From the NCBI GenBank assembly GCA_018260475.1, contig JAGLBA010000012.1, positions 1 to 64,000 on the forward strand: a stretch of 64,000 bases of DNA, written 5' to 3'. Made by a program: the position numbers and the translations under genes. The DNA comes from Chryseobacterium sp. (GTDB taxonomy: Bacteria > Bacteroidota > Bacteroidia > Flavobacteriales > Weeksellaceae). The notes beneath the pieces are model-generated. The model was not told the origin of the DNA and made no database searches. It worked only from the letters and a program-made list of their open reading frames with translations. Each line of letters opens with the position of its first letter. Positions within the stretch are counted from its first letter, which is position 1. Positions 16,534 to 25,387 of the stretch are shown piece after piece.

Positions 16534-16846
16534 AAATAAATGAGCACAAAATTTTGTAACTATGAAATGACAAAAGAATAAAATTTGGCTATAAGAACAA
16601 TGACATGAAGATTTACCTACTTAAAATAAGAAGCAAATGAAACAAAAGAAAGATTCAAACTTCGTGTCTTAAAAATTAGAATCTGTGGACTTTGTGAATT
16701 CTTTATGTCTTTTGTGGTAATGAACATACCCGAGGCACTTGAGTAAGCTAATAAATATTTAGGAGTTCTTTTGAACTTAAGATCCTGCAGATTTTGTTTT
16801 GTGATATTTGTGAAGATATTTTAATAAACAAGTTTTAACTAAACCT
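16534..16846. other. gap between pump and channel genes, with repeat fragments
   Basis: No ORF of note. It contains a degenerate copy of the CTTTGTG...CTTTTGTGGT motif (16690-16718) seen in the idi-gcvT element, and a small hairpin near 16761-16788. The rest is A+T-rich. Confidence 0.5.
16690..16718 (+). repeat. degenerate copy of the TTTGTG/CTTTTGTGGT repeat arm
   Basis: CTTTGTG (16690-16696) and TCTTTTGTGGT (16708-16718) match the right arm of the 10067-10186 element, but with 11 extra bases between them. The opposite arm is not clear. Confidence 0.4.
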
Positions 16847-16877
16847 TTTGGGTCTTTATGGTTAAAAAATATATTTG
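16847..16877 (+). promoter_or_regulatory. promoter of the TolC-adaptor genes (TTTG-N19-TATATTTG)
   Basis: TTTG at 16847-16850 and TATATTTG at 16870-16877, 19 bases apart. It is about 150 bases before ATG 17029, so the 5' leader would be about 145 bases. Confidence 0.7.
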
Positions 16878-16901
16878 GTATATGAATTTTAAAACGTTGA
16901 A

Positions 16902-16987
16902 TCCCGCGCGCCCCGACCTGAGTGGAGCTCGTTTTGTGAGGAGGAACGACGAACAAAACAGCGGGAACGGAGGGCGGAAAAGGCGCC
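16902..16987 (+). repeat. GC-rich hairpin element in the tolC 5' leader
   Basis: GTTTTGT (16931-16937) pairs with ACAAAAC (16953-16959). Outside it GGAGC and AGCGGGAACGG face each other across internal loops, and outer GCGCGCC/GGCGCCC sequences can pair. The overall plan (outer C/G stem, purine-rich symmetric loops, inner U/A stem) matches the element at 55845-55939. I recall similar sequences scattered in Chryseobacterium genomes; copy number needs a search. Confidence 0.5.
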
Positions 16988-17028
16988 CAAATAAATTAGA
17001 ATAATCTTAAAAACAGTTTGAAAAGATA

Positions 17029-18246
17029 ATGAATCATTTGATAAAAATAATTTCGATAGCGGCGGTGTTTTCTGGAGCTTTCCTGAACGCGCAAACCGTA
17101 ATACCATTGGAAACAGCGATGGAAAGGGCTTTTGAGAACAACCGTAACCTGCGGAGCGGTCAACTAAATGTGGACTACCAAACTCGGATGCAAGGGACTT
17201 ACCGCGCCTACGATCCGCTGAATATTTCGGCGGAAATAGGGCAAATCAACTCGGCGTATGTGGATAATAGAATTTCGGCGAGCCAAAGTTTCCGGTTGCC
17301 ATCGTTTTATAACAGCCAGAAAAGACTGCTGAACGAGGAACTGAAAAACGCGCAACTGGGATTGGAGGTGCAAAAATGGCAGATTCGAAGGGATATTTCT
17401 TTGATTTACAACAAATTAAATTACCTGGATGAAAAGCAGAAACTGGTGGAAAAAGCGGATTCAATCTATTCTAAATATTTCCAACGCGCGGAACTACGCC
17501 TGAAGGCGGGGGAAAGTAATATTTTGGAGAAAACGACGGCGGAAAACTACCGCAGTCAGGCAGAAATCCAACTTCAAAACATCAAATACGACCGCGAGAT
17601 TGCTTTAGCGCAACTGAACTACCTGATTGGCGGGAAAGAGCTCTACAGCAATCAGAATTCGGAGTTTTATGTGATGACTGCGGAGGAAACTTTGACCAAT
17701 GAACATCTGCCTGTTTTGAGACAACTCGAACAACAAAAAAACATAGAAGCAGCGCGCCTGGAAACGGAAAAAGCGAAACTGAAACCTGTGTTTTCGGTGG
17801 GTGTGAACTCTGGAACGATTCGGGGGACTGGTGCTAATGATAAAGTCTACAACGGATGGCATCGATTCCATTCGGTGGTGGGCGGCGTGGCGATTCCGGT
17901 GTTCAACAATGCGCAAAAAGCGGTGATTGAAAGCCAGATTGTAAACCAACAAATTGCGGATAATAATTTTGAAATTGGGCGCAAAAATGTGATAAACCAA
18001 TGGGCAAGAGTGATCGGCGAGTATCGAAAATATCGTGCCGAAGCAGAGTATTACCGTACGAAAGGGTTGAAAAATGCGGATAAAATTCTCTTTACGGCAG
18101 ATTTGCTGATGCATGAAGGAGAAATCAACTATATGGAGTGGTCGCTTTTGGTGAATCAGGCGCTGGAAATCCGTAACCGCTATGTTGAATCTCAGAAAAA
18201 CATGAACGATAAAATCATAGAAATGAATGCGTTGCAAGGCAAATGA
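17029..18246 (+). CDS. TolC-family outer-membrane channel of the metal efflux system
   Basis: A 405-residue outer-membrane factor. A signal peptide (MNHLIKIISIAAVFSGAFLNA) precedes two OEP repeats rich in long coiled-coil helices, as in CzcC/CusC. PLETAMERAFENNRNLRSG at the start and a second helical half after about 210 are typical. It forms the trimeric exit duct that docks on the adaptor and RND pump. It has its own promoter at 16847-16877 behind the pump gene and is followed after 100 bases by the adaptor. Confidence 0.88.
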   Translation: MNHLIKIISIAAVFSGAFLNAQTVIPLETAMERAFENNRNLRSGQLNVDYQTRMQGTYRAYDPLNISAEIGQINSAYVDNRISASQSFRLPSFYNSQKRLLNEELKNAQLGLEVQKWQIRRDISLIYNKLNYLDEKQKLVEKADSIYSKYFQRAELRLKAGESNILEKTTAENYRSQAEIQLQNIKYDREIALAQLNYLIGGKELYSNQNSEFYVMTAEETLTNEHLPVLRQLEQQKNIEAARLETEKAKLKPVFSVGVNSGTIRGTGANDKVYNGWHRFHSVVGGVAIPVFNNAQKAVIESQIVNQQIADNNFEIGRKNVINQWARVIGEYRKYRAEAEYYRTKGLKNADKILFTADLLMHEGEINYMEWSLLVNQALEIRNRYVESQKNMNDKIIEMNALQGK

Positions 18247-18346
18247 TTTGCTTTCAGAAGAAATGGAATACAAAGCAAATTTTTAGTAGAACCAAATGGT
18301 AAACTTTGGTGAAAAATTCTAAAAACTTTAAAAAAGACTACTTATA

Positions 18347-19489
18347 ATGAAACATTTAAAATATTTATTTCTCCCTGCTATTGTGGCTTCCGTGCTGTTT
18401 TCATGCGGAAAAAAGAAAGATAAAACAGAAGAAACAATTGAAGTGAGTGCGGCAAAAGATGTCGTTACACTAACCGATGCCCAACAAAAAGAGGCAGCCA
18501 TAGAGGTTTTGGCGCCAAAAAACCAAAATATTGCGAATAAAGTCCGTCTGTCCGGGATGATAGATGTGCCGCCGTTATCTATGGCAAGCGTTTCCTCGCC
18601 CACCAGCGGCTATGTGCGCGTTTCGAGGTTTATGCCCGGGAACTCGGTATCTAGAGGGCAAACTTTGGCTGTGATAGAAGATCCGGATATGGTGCAGCTG
18701 CAACAGGATTATCTCTTAGCGAGATCCAATTCCGGCTATGCGCAAAAGGATTACGAAAGACAACGCTACCTCAACAAATTTCAGGCGGCAAGCGACAAAG
18801 CCATGCAAAAAGCACAAGCCGATGCCCAAAACCAAAATATCCTGATGCGCGGAATGGCTCAGAAACTGCGTTCTCTGGGCATTAATCCTAATGGTTTGAC
18901 GGCCAATAATATCCGTACAACGGTGGCGGTAACTTCGCCGATCTCTGGCAAGGTTTCGGCGGTGAATGTGAATATCGGACAATATGTTTCGGCAAGTGAG
19001 AAATTGTTCTACATATTCAATACCTCGGACATTCATTTGGCTTTGAAAGTTTTTGAAAAAGATTTGGGTGCTATTGCTGTTGGACAAAGGGTTTATGCAT
19101 ATACCAACCAAAATCCAGATAAAAAATATCCTGCTGAAATCATCCTTATCAGCAAAGATTTCGGACCGGACAGGAGCGTGTTAGTACATTGCCATTTTCT
19201 GGATCACGATCCGATTTTAATCCCGGGAACCTACATGAATGCTGAAGTAGAAACCGAAACCCAAGAATCTTGGGTGGTTCCAGATGACGCCATTGTTACC
19301 TGGGAAGATAAACAATACCTCTTCGAAGAAGTGAAGCCGAAGACCTATAAAATGATTCCTGTGACTATTGGAATTTCCGAAAAGGGATATACGCAATTGT
19401 TGAACTTTGGCGTGGAAAATCAAAACAAAAGATTCGTGACCAAAGGCGCCTACCAACTGCTGATGGCTTTGAAAAATGTGGAAGAATAA
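18347..19489 (+). CDS. efflux RND periplasmic adaptor (HlyD/CzcB family) lipoprotein
   Basis: A 380-residue membrane-fusion protein. The signal peptide ends in a lipobox, LFSC at residues ~18-21, so it is an inner-membrane-anchored lipoprotein. A lipoyl half-motif near 78-110 (VSSPTSGYVRVSRFMPGNSV), a coiled-coil hairpin (~115-185), the second lipoyl half (VTSPISGKVSAVNVNIGQYV), a beta-barrel and a membrane-proximal domain follow in order. It links the RND pump to the outer-membrane channel. It lacks the N-terminal His-rich segment of some CzcB proteins. Confidence 0.9.
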   Translation: MKHLKYLFLPAIVASVLFSCGKKKDKTEETIEVSAAKDVVTLTDAQQKEAAIEVLAPKNQNIANKVRLSGMIDVPPLSMASVSSPTSGYVRVSRFMPGNSVSRGQTLAVIEDPDMVQLQQDYLLARSNSGYAQKDYERQRYLNKFQAASDKAMQKAQADAQNQNILMRGMAQKLRSLGINPNGLTANNIRTTVAVTSPISGKVSAVNVNIGQYVSASEKLFYIFNTSDIHLALKVFEKDLGAIAVGQRVYAYTNQNPDKKYPAEIILISKDFGPDRSVLVHCHFLDHDPILIPGTYMNAEVETETQESWVVPDDAIVTWEDKQYLFEEVKPKTYKMIPVTIGISEKGYTQLLNFGVENQNKRFVTKGAYQLLMALKNVEE

Positions 19490-19507
19490 GCATGGGTACT
19501 CACTAAT

Positions 19508-19548
19508 CCGTAACGACTAATGAACTTTAGCTAATCGTTATGGCCCAA
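19508..19548 (+). terminator. terminator after the efflux adaptor gene
   Basis: CCGTAACGA (19508-19516) pairs with TCGTTATGG (19535-19543) through nine pairs with one G-U; CCCAATTTTT follows. Confidence 0.5.
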
Positions 19549-19562
19549 TTTTTATCCTGCTT

Positions 19563-19862
19563 TTAAAAACTTGCCGAATTTCTTAGTTTTCCCATAACCT
19601 TCCAAAAATTATTATTCTCAAAGATAATTCCGCCATTGACTACAACCGTTTCTACCACGCCTTCCGCACGATTTACAAGGCGGTAGTAGTTATTGAATTC
19701 CTCTATTTCGCCTTCAAAAACCTCTTTGGTCACATTTAATATTTTTTCGGGATTAATGATATTCAGCGTGGCACTTTTTCCTTCTGCAAGATAGCAGCAG
19801 TCCAACCCAAGCCAGTCGGATTGTTCCTTGGACAGCCTCCAGATACACTTTTCCATCGGCAT
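19563..19862 (-). pseudogene. C-terminal remnant of an amidohydrolase (D-aminoacylase-like)
   Basis: The 99 residues look like only the tail of an N-acyl-D-amino-acid deacylase-type amidohydrolase: LGLDCCYLAEGKSATLNIINP matches the family's loop before the final small beta domain, and VVETVVVNGGIIFENN is the closing strand pair. No metal-ligand histidines or barrel remain. Only 53 bases separate it from the divergent thioesterase, so about 400 N-terminal residues are missing. The usual AD in this motif is AT here. It is most likely a relic after deletion. Confidence 0.6.
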
Positions 19863-19915
19863 AATAGGAAATAATTAAATGATTTTTCTATTTTTACACT
19901 AAATTAATATGACAA

Positions 19916-20380
19916 ATGCAAAATAAGACTGTTTTTCAATTTATATCCGAGCCATCTGATGTTAATTATGGTGGAAATGTGCACGGCGGAAGTGTGATGA
20001 AATGGATTGACCAAGCTGGATATGCTTGTGCAACTTCTTGGTCTTCAAGTTACTGCGTAACAGTTTATGTTGGCGGAATTCGTTTTTATTCACCTATTAA
20101 AATTGGACATATCGTAAAAGTAGAGGCAGAAGTCATTTACACGGGAAGTTCCAGTATGCACATTGCCATAAATGTTTTTTCGAGAAATATCAAGCGGCAG
20201 GAATTTGACAAGAAAACTCACTGTATCATTGTATTTGTAGCGGTGGACGATGAGGGAAATAAGATTAAAGTCCCACAATTCGTCCCAGAAACCGACGCCG
20301 AAAAACATATGCAGGAATACGCGATGAAACTCATGGATCTCCGCAAAAATATAGAAGACGAAATGAAACCTTTTCTTTAA
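19916..20380 (+). CDS. acyl-CoA thioesterase, hotdog fold (YciA/BFIT type)
   Basis: A 154-residue cytoplasmic thioesterase that hydrolyses acyl-CoA. The signature NYGGNVHGGSVMKWIDQAGY matches the family segment with the catalytic aspartate (D in WID) after the first beta strand. VEAEVIYTGSSSMHIAINV and the IVFVAVDDEG strand follow. The C-terminal helix is extended and acidic. Start ATG 19916 follows a TATTTTTA near-match to the -7 box. Substrate chain length is not predictable. Confidence 0.85.
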   Translation: MQNKTVFQFISEPSDVNYGGNVHGGSVMKWIDQAGYACATSWSSSYCVTVYVGGIRFYSPIKIGHIVKVEAEVIYTGSSSMHIAINVFSRNIKRQEFDKKTHCIIVFVAVDDEGNKIKVPQFVPETDAEKHMQEYAMKLMDLRKNIEDEMKPFL

Positions 20381-20403
20381 TTTAACTTTAATAAATATTT
20401 AAC

Positions 20404-21954
20404 ATGATTAAAAACTCTATCGCCTTACTACTTTTAGCCGCTACAATGCAGTCGCAGGCTCAAATTTTTAATTCAGGTTTTGAAAATAACAACGGGACAC
20501 CGCTATCTGCATACACCAAAATAAATGCGGACGGACTAACGGTTGCAAACTATGCTGAAATTCAAGCATTTAATACCGAGGCATGGATGCAATTTTATGA
20601 TGGTTATGATGATAAAATCGCTTTCAGCACTTCCATGTACAGCCCTCCAGGCAAAGCCAATGACTGGCTCATAACGCCAGCAATCACACTTCCGGCAGAT
20701 GGCAAACCTACCCTTTACTGGAAAGCAAAATCCTATGATACCACCTATGCTGATGGTTATAGAGTAATGATTTCTACCACGGATACGCAGATGACTAGTT
20801 TCACGGAATTATTGTCTGTTCCTAATGAGCAAGCCTATGATTTCAATGCTAGGACTTTAGATTTATCCACCTACAAAGGGCAAACTGTGTATCTCGCCTA
20901 TGTGAATAACACGACTGACGGTCTTTATTTAGCACTTAACGACTTGTACATCAGTAATTCTGAAAACTGTGTAATGCCGGACAAAAGCGGACTTTCCGTT
21001 TCCGGACTTTCCGAGAATAGTTTCAACCTAAACTGGACGCCTACGCCGGGCATCACCACCTATGATGTCGGACTTACTGATTTTAGCACATCTGTGACCT
21101 CCTACGGCTTACAAACAACGACCTCGAAAAGTTTCTCAACACTTACCTCCGGCAAACGCTACCAAGCCTTTTTGAGAAATGCCGACTGCGGATCTGGCTG
21201 GGCTGGCCCGTATTCTATTTGGACGGCTACGAAACTTCCTTACGCCTATAATTTTGAACCAACTACAGAAAACTTTGGCGAGTACGATTCAGATGGCTGG
21301 AAGTCTAACTCATGGGTTATGGGAAGTTTGTCAGGCGCATCTCAGGATGGCGTAGGATACGCTTTCAACGGAACCAGTAAATCTTCGACCAAGAATGACT
21401 GGCTTTACTCCTACCCTATAAAACTCAGTGTAGGCGAAGAGGTTACGATAACCTATTATGCCGCAATGAGCACCGCCACCGCAAGCCCGGGAATGCTGAA
21501 AGTAAGCGTGGCATCTGCTCCGGACCAAGCCTCTCATCTGCAGGAGTTGAGTACGCAGGTAGTTACCGGAAATGCCTATAAGAAATATACTACACAATTT
21601 TCCACTACCACCCCAGGCGTATATTATTTCGGTTTTGGTAATGTTACCGCACCAGTTGCCGCTTCCGGCTCTTTGAGACTGGATAATATCAATTTTTCAT
21701 CTTCCATACTTGCAATTGCCGAGAATAATGGACTTTCAGAAATTAAGATATTTCCTAATCCTGTGAAAGATATTCTTACCATTTCGGGAGCCGGGAAAAT
21801 CCAAAAAACAGTAGTATATGCTATGGATGGCAAATTGGTAAAAGCACAACTTCACAATTTAGAACAAATAGACTTTAGTGGTATTCCAAAAGGCATATAT
21901 CTCGTTAAAATCTATTGTGAAAAAGGCGTAGTTACCAAAAAAATAATCAAATAA
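20404..21954 (+). CDS. secreted protein with choice-of-anchor J domains and T9SS type A sorting domain
   Basis: A 516-residue type IX secretion cargo. A Sec signal peptide (MIKNSIALLLLAATMQSQAQ) is followed by a choice-of-anchor J/MAM-like jelly-roll domain (~20-190, with DWLITPAITLP), a fibronectin III-like domain (~195-280) and a second J domain (~285-435, with NDWLYSYPIKL). The C-terminal ~80 residues (IKIFPNPVKDILTI ... KGIYLVKIYCEKG ... KKIIK) are a classic type A CTD recognised by the Por secretion system. It is probably an adhesive or glycan-binding surface protein; no catalytic domain is visible. Confidence 0.85.
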   Translation: MIKNSIALLLLAATMQSQAQIFNSGFENNNGTPLSAYTKINADGLTVANYAEIQAFNTEAWMQFYDGYDDKIAFSTSMYSPPGKANDWLITPAITLPADGKPTLYWKAKSYDTTYADGYRVMISTTDTQMTSFTELLSVPNEQAYDFNARTLDLSTYKGQTVYLAYVNNTTDGLYLALNDLYISNSENCVMPDKSGLSVSGLSENSFNLNWTPTPGITTYDVGLTDFSTSVTSYGLQTTTSKSFSTLTSGKRYQAFLRNADCGSGWAGPYSIWTATKLPYAYNFEPTTENFGEYDSDGWKSNSWVMGSLSGASQDGVGYAFNGTSKSSTKNDWLYSYPIKLSVGEEVTITYYAAMSTATASPGMLKVSVASAPDQASHLQELSTQVVTGNAYKKYTTQFSTTTPGVYYFGFGNVTAPVAASGSLRLDNINFSSSILAIAENNGLSEIKIFPNPVKDILTISGAGKIQKTVVYAMDGKLVKAQLHNLEQIDFSGIPKGIYLVKIYCEKGVVTKKIIK

Positions 21955-21976
21955 GTCCATCTTAATTGATTTTAAG

Positions 21977-22007
21977 ATCCATCTGCCCACACAGACGGAT
22001 TTTTTTT
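21977..22007 (+). terminator. terminator of the T9SS cargo gene
   Basis: ATCCATCTG (21977-21985) pairs with CAGACGGAT (21992-22000), with one A-C mismatch, and is followed by eight Ts. Confidence 0.7.
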
Positions 22008-22024
22008 AAAAGAAGGCTTGTCCG

Positions 22025-22054
22025 TTTGTTTACATATTATTTTTATTAAATTTG
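22025..22054 (+). promoter_or_regulatory. ftsK: ftsK promoter (TTTG-N18-TAAATTTG)
   Basis: TTTG at 22025-22028 and TAAATTTG at 22047-22054. The upstream in-frame TTG 22018 lies before the promoter, so ATG 22069 is the start. Confidence 0.75.
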
Positions 22055-22068
22055 CGAACATTCACACT

Positions 22069-24597
22069 ATGGACAAATCTTCTACAAAACCAGAGCAAAA
22101 GCAGCCGAATGGCAGCAAAATTCTTTCTAAACCTCGCATATTTATAGGACTGCTGCTGATCCTTATCTCCGTGATCCTCTCACTGTCCTTCATCTCCTAC
22201 CTGCTGCAATGGCGGGCAGACCAAAGCCAGGCGGGGACAATGCTGGATAAATCCGTGAAATCCTCTAATCTCTTCGGAAAACTAGGAGATTGGCTGGGAA
22301 ATATTTTCATTTTTGAAAGTATAGGTGTGGCGGCTTTTATTGTGGCTTTCCTCGTGTTCGTTTTAGGAATGCTTATCTTGAAAAAACGCATCGTAAAACC
22401 TTGGAAAACCGTGGGCCATTCCCTATTTTTCATTTGCTGGCTCCCTATTTTTTTAGGTGCTGTTACCAAAGGACAAGGTGTTCTTAGCGGCGTTTATGGC
22501 TACCAGATTATGGATTTTCTCAATTCCGTGATTGGCTCGGTAGGCCTTTGGATCGTGATTGCTGCAAGCATTATTTTCTATTTCGTGCTGGAATTTAACC
22601 TAAGACCAAGTGCTGTAAAAGCCAAACTTGACAGACTAAACCAATACACTATAGACAGGGTAAAAACTATTATGCCGGCATCTGAAGAGCCTTTTGAGGC
22701 CGATGAAGAATTAGAAGAAATAGCGCAAGACGGCAATGATTTACCAAAAACGACACCTGTAACGCCACTTGTAACGCCGCCAAATGAACCCTTAAAAGCC
22801 ATAGTTCCTCAAGATTTCCCGGAAGTGCAGGTTGCCAATGTTCTGGAAACGATTGCGACGCCAAATCGTACTTCTTTTGAAAACGATATGCCTAACATCT
22901 CTGTTGAAGAAGAAAGTACATTAAGCTTAAATCTCAAACCCGAACTTACAACCGCTAAGCCATTATCGTCAAAAGTCCCTGTGGCAGCGAATGATGTAGC
23001 CTTCAATGTGGAGATTGCAAAAGAACAACCCGAGGAATGGGATGATTCTGCGAAAAAATCACAGGAACTTGTAGAAAAACATGGACTTTACGACCATAAA
23101 CTTGATTTGCCAGGCTTCAAATTTCCACCTATTGATCTTTTAAAAGAACATGGCAACGAGGAAATTTCTATTAATAAAGAAGAACTTGAGGAGAATAAAA
23201 ATAGGATTGTAGGACTTTTAAAAAATTTCAATGTTGGTATCGCAGAAATCAAGGCGACCATCGGGCCCACGGTTACGCTCTACGAAATAGTTCCTGAAGC
23301 GGGAATCCGGGTTTCTTCAATCAAAAAATTGCAAGACGATATTGCGCTAAATCTATCGGCTCTGGGAATCAGAATTATTGCACCGATGCCGGGGAAAGGC
23401 ACTATCGGAATCGAAGTGCCGCGCAAGAATCCGACCATGGTTTCTATGCGATCTGTTATCGCTTCTCAAAAATTCCAAAATACGGATATGGAACTTCCTG
23501 TGGTTTTCGGTAAAACCATTTCCAACGAAATCTTTATGGCCGATCTGGCGAAAATGCCGCACTTATTGATGGCTGGAGCAACCGGTCAAGGGAAATCAGT
23601 AGGGATCAACGCCATCCTAACCTCTTTACTTTACAAAAAACACCCCAGCGAACTGAAATTCGTGATGGTAGATCCTAAAAAAGTAGAACTCACCCTCTAT
23701 TCCAAAATAGAAAGACATTATTTGGCTAAACTTCCTGATTCCGAAGATGCGATTATTACGGATACCCATAAGGTTATCAACACCCTGAATTCCCTTTGTG
23801 TGGAGATGGATCAGCGTTATGATTTATTGAAAAATGCCTTTTGCCGTACTATTAAGGAGTACAACGGCAAGTTTACCGAGAGAAAACTGAACCCTGAGAA
23901 TGGCCACCGTTATTTGCCGTATATCGTATTGGTAGTGGATGAATTTGCCGACCTCATCATGACTGCGGGGAAAGAGGTAGAACATCCGATTGCCCGACTA
24001 GCACAACTCGCGCGCGCTGTGGGTATCCACTTGATTGTAGCTACACAGCGGCCATCCGTGAATGTCATTACGGGGATGATTAAAGCAAACTTCCCTGCCA
24101 GAGCGGCATTCCGCGTGATTTCCAGTGTGGATTCCCGCACGATTTTGGATTCGCCGGGTGCAGATCAACTTATTGGTAAGGGAGATATGCTTTACTTTAA
24201 TGGAAATGAAATTCTGAGGTTGCAATGCGCGTTCGTGGATACGCCAGAGGTAGAGAAGATTGTAGATTACATCGGTTCTCAAAAGGCTTATGCATCGGCA
24301 TTCCTATTACCAGAAGTAGTGGGCGATGAAGGAGGAAACGGTCCGGCAGACTTCAACCCCAACGATAAAGATCCACTTTTTGAGGACGCAGCGCGCATCG
24401 TTGTTTCCACACAGCAAGGCTCAACCTCGATGCTACAAAGGCAACTAAAACTCGGATATAACCGTGCTGGTAGAATTATGGATCAGTTGGAAGCCACTGG
24501 CGTAGTGGGCGGCTTCAATGGTGCTAAAGCCCGCGAGGTTCAAATATCCGACCAAAATTCGCTGGAACAGTTTTTGGAAGATTTGAGGAAGGGATAA
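22069..24597 (+). CDS. ftsK: DNA translocase FtsK/SpoIIIE family
   Basis: An 842-residue septal DNA pump that moves chromosome termini through the closing septum. The N-terminus holds four membrane helices (~23-165), then a Pro/Glu-rich linker, then the motor. Walker A GATGQGKS is at 503-510, Walker B is YIVLVVDEFADL, and the arginine-rich VDSRTILDSPGADQLIGKGDMLY follows. The C-terminal gamma winged helix (LQRQLKLGYNRAGRIMDQLE) reads polar KOPS-like sequences. Start ATG 22069 is set by the promoter just upstream. Confidence 0.94.
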   Translation: MDKSSTKPEQKQPNGSKILSKPRIFIGLLLILISVILSLSFISYLLQWRADQSQAGTMLDKSVKSSNLFGKLGDWLGNIFIFESIGVAAFIVAFLVFVLGMLILKKRIVKPWKTVGHSLFFICWLPIFLGAVTKGQGVLSGVYGYQIMDFLNSVIGSVGLWIVIAASIIFYFVLEFNLRPSAVKAKLDRLNQYTIDRVKTIMPASEEPFEADEELEEIAQDGNDLPKTTPVTPLVTPPNEPLKAIVPQDFPEVQVANVLETIATPNRTSFENDMPNISVEEESTLSLNLKPELTTAKPLSSKVPVAANDVAFNVEIAKEQPEEWDDSAKKSQELVEKHGLYDHKLDLPGFKFPPIDLLKEHGNEEISINKEELEENKNRIVGLLKNFNVGIAEIKATIGPTVTLYEIVPEAGIRVSSIKKLQDDIALNLSALGIRIIAPMPGKGTIGIEVPRKNPTMVSMRSVIASQKFQNTDMELPVVFGKTISNEIFMADLAKMPHLLMAGATGQGKSVGINAILTSLLYKKHPSELKFVMVDPKKVELTLYSKIERHYLAKLPDSEDAIITDTHKVINTLNSLCVEMDQRYDLLKNAFCRTIKEYNGKFTERKLNPENGHRYLPYIVLVVDEFADLIMTAGKEVEHPIARLAQLARAVGIHLIVATQRPSVNVITGMIKANFPARAAFRVISSVDSRTILDSPGADQLIGKGDMLYFNGNEILRLQCAFVDTPEVEKIVDYIGSQKAYASAFLLPEVVGDEGGNGPADFNPNDKDPLFEDAARIVVSTQQGSTSMLQRQLKLGYNRAGRIMDQLEATGVVGGFNGAKAREVQISDQNSLEQFLEDLRKG

Positions 24598-24678
24598 TTA
24601 ATAGATATTATAAATTTCACTGAAGTATGATTTAACCGTATTCCCTTATTTTAATCAAAATTCAAATTTAATTTAACA

Positions 24679-25323
24679 ATGAACAAATTTTTAATAAAAA
24701 TATCAGTAATCACCTTATCTTTCGCAACAGTGGAAACGATTTCTGCACAAAAGGCAGATGCAAAGTCTAAATCTCTTCTAGATGCTGTAAGTGCAAAATA
24801 TAAGTCTAATAAAAATACTTACTTCAAATTCATCTACGGCAGTGGCAACGGGCGGGTGAGTAAAACACAAACGGGAATCTTCTACACCACCCCATCGCAA
24901 TACCGACTGAAAATTATGGGTACTGAACAGATTTTTGATGGAAACAAGGTCTACAGCATCAGCGCAGGAGATCAAGAAGTGACCATCGCTAAAGCCACCG
25001 GCGCGGAAATGATACTATCTCCTACCAATTACTTGGCGACTTATAAAACAGATTACAACACCTTATATGTTGGGAAAAAACCTGTTGCCGGCGTAAATAC
25101 CGATGTTGTAAAACTAACACCTGTAAAGAGCAACGGCATTAAATATGTCAACATTTACCTAAATCCTGCCAACCGACAAATTGTAAAAATAGAGCAGTTC
25201 AGCTCCAATAACGATGTTGCAACTATTTTGGTTAAGGAGTATCGCACGAATCAAAAGCTTGCAGAGGATATGTTCACCTTCAACAAAAACAATTATAAAA
25301 ATTACATCATCACGGAGTTGTAA
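24679..25323 (+). CDS. lolA: outer-membrane lipoprotein carrier protein LolA-like
   Basis: A 214-residue periplasmic protein with a signal peptide (MNKFLIKISVITLSFATVETISA). The open beta-barrel fold is suggested by alternating strands; FYTTPSQYRLKIMGTEQIFDGNKVY is the LolA-typical strand pair. It ferries lipoproteins from the inner to the outer membrane. It follows ftsK by 81 bases, a neighbour pairing also seen in proteobacteria, and ends in a very strong terminator whose 3' side runs into the lptF/G promoter. Confidence 0.85.
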   Translation: MNKFLIKISVITLSFATVETISAQKADAKSKSLLDAVSAKYKSNKNTYFKFIYGSGNGRVSKTQTGIFYTTPSQYRLKIMGTEQIFDGNKVYSISAGDQEVTIAKATGAEMILSPTNYLATYKTDYNTLYVGKKPVAGVNTDVVKLTPVKSNGIKYVNIYLNPANRQIVKIEQFSSNNDVATILVKEYRTNQKLAEDMFTFNKNNYKNYIITEL

Positions 25324-25340
25324 TTTATAAACATCATTAT

Positions 25341-25372
25341 AAAAGCTGCAAAGGATATTTTTGCAGCTTTTT
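25341..25372 (+). terminator. lolA terminator overlapping the next promoter
   Basis: A perfect 12-bp stem, AAAAGCTGCAAA (25341-25352) with TTTGCAGCTTTT (25360-25371), and a T-run. The following gene's -7 box starts four bases after it. Confidence 0.85.
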
Positions 25373-25375
25373 GTT

Positions 25376-25383
25376 TATTTTTG
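25376..25383 (+). promoter_or_regulatory. -7 box (TATTTTTG) of lptF/G, leaderless configuration
   Basis: An exact TAnnTTTG match with four bases before ATG 25388. A second TATTTTTG lies 20 bases upstream at 25356-25363, inside the terminator stem. Confidence 0.6.
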
Positions 25384-25387
25384 CGTT

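Noticed and set aside
22018..22068. TTG start upstream of ftsK
   Set aside because: It precedes the -33 and -7 boxes; ATG 22069 follows them.
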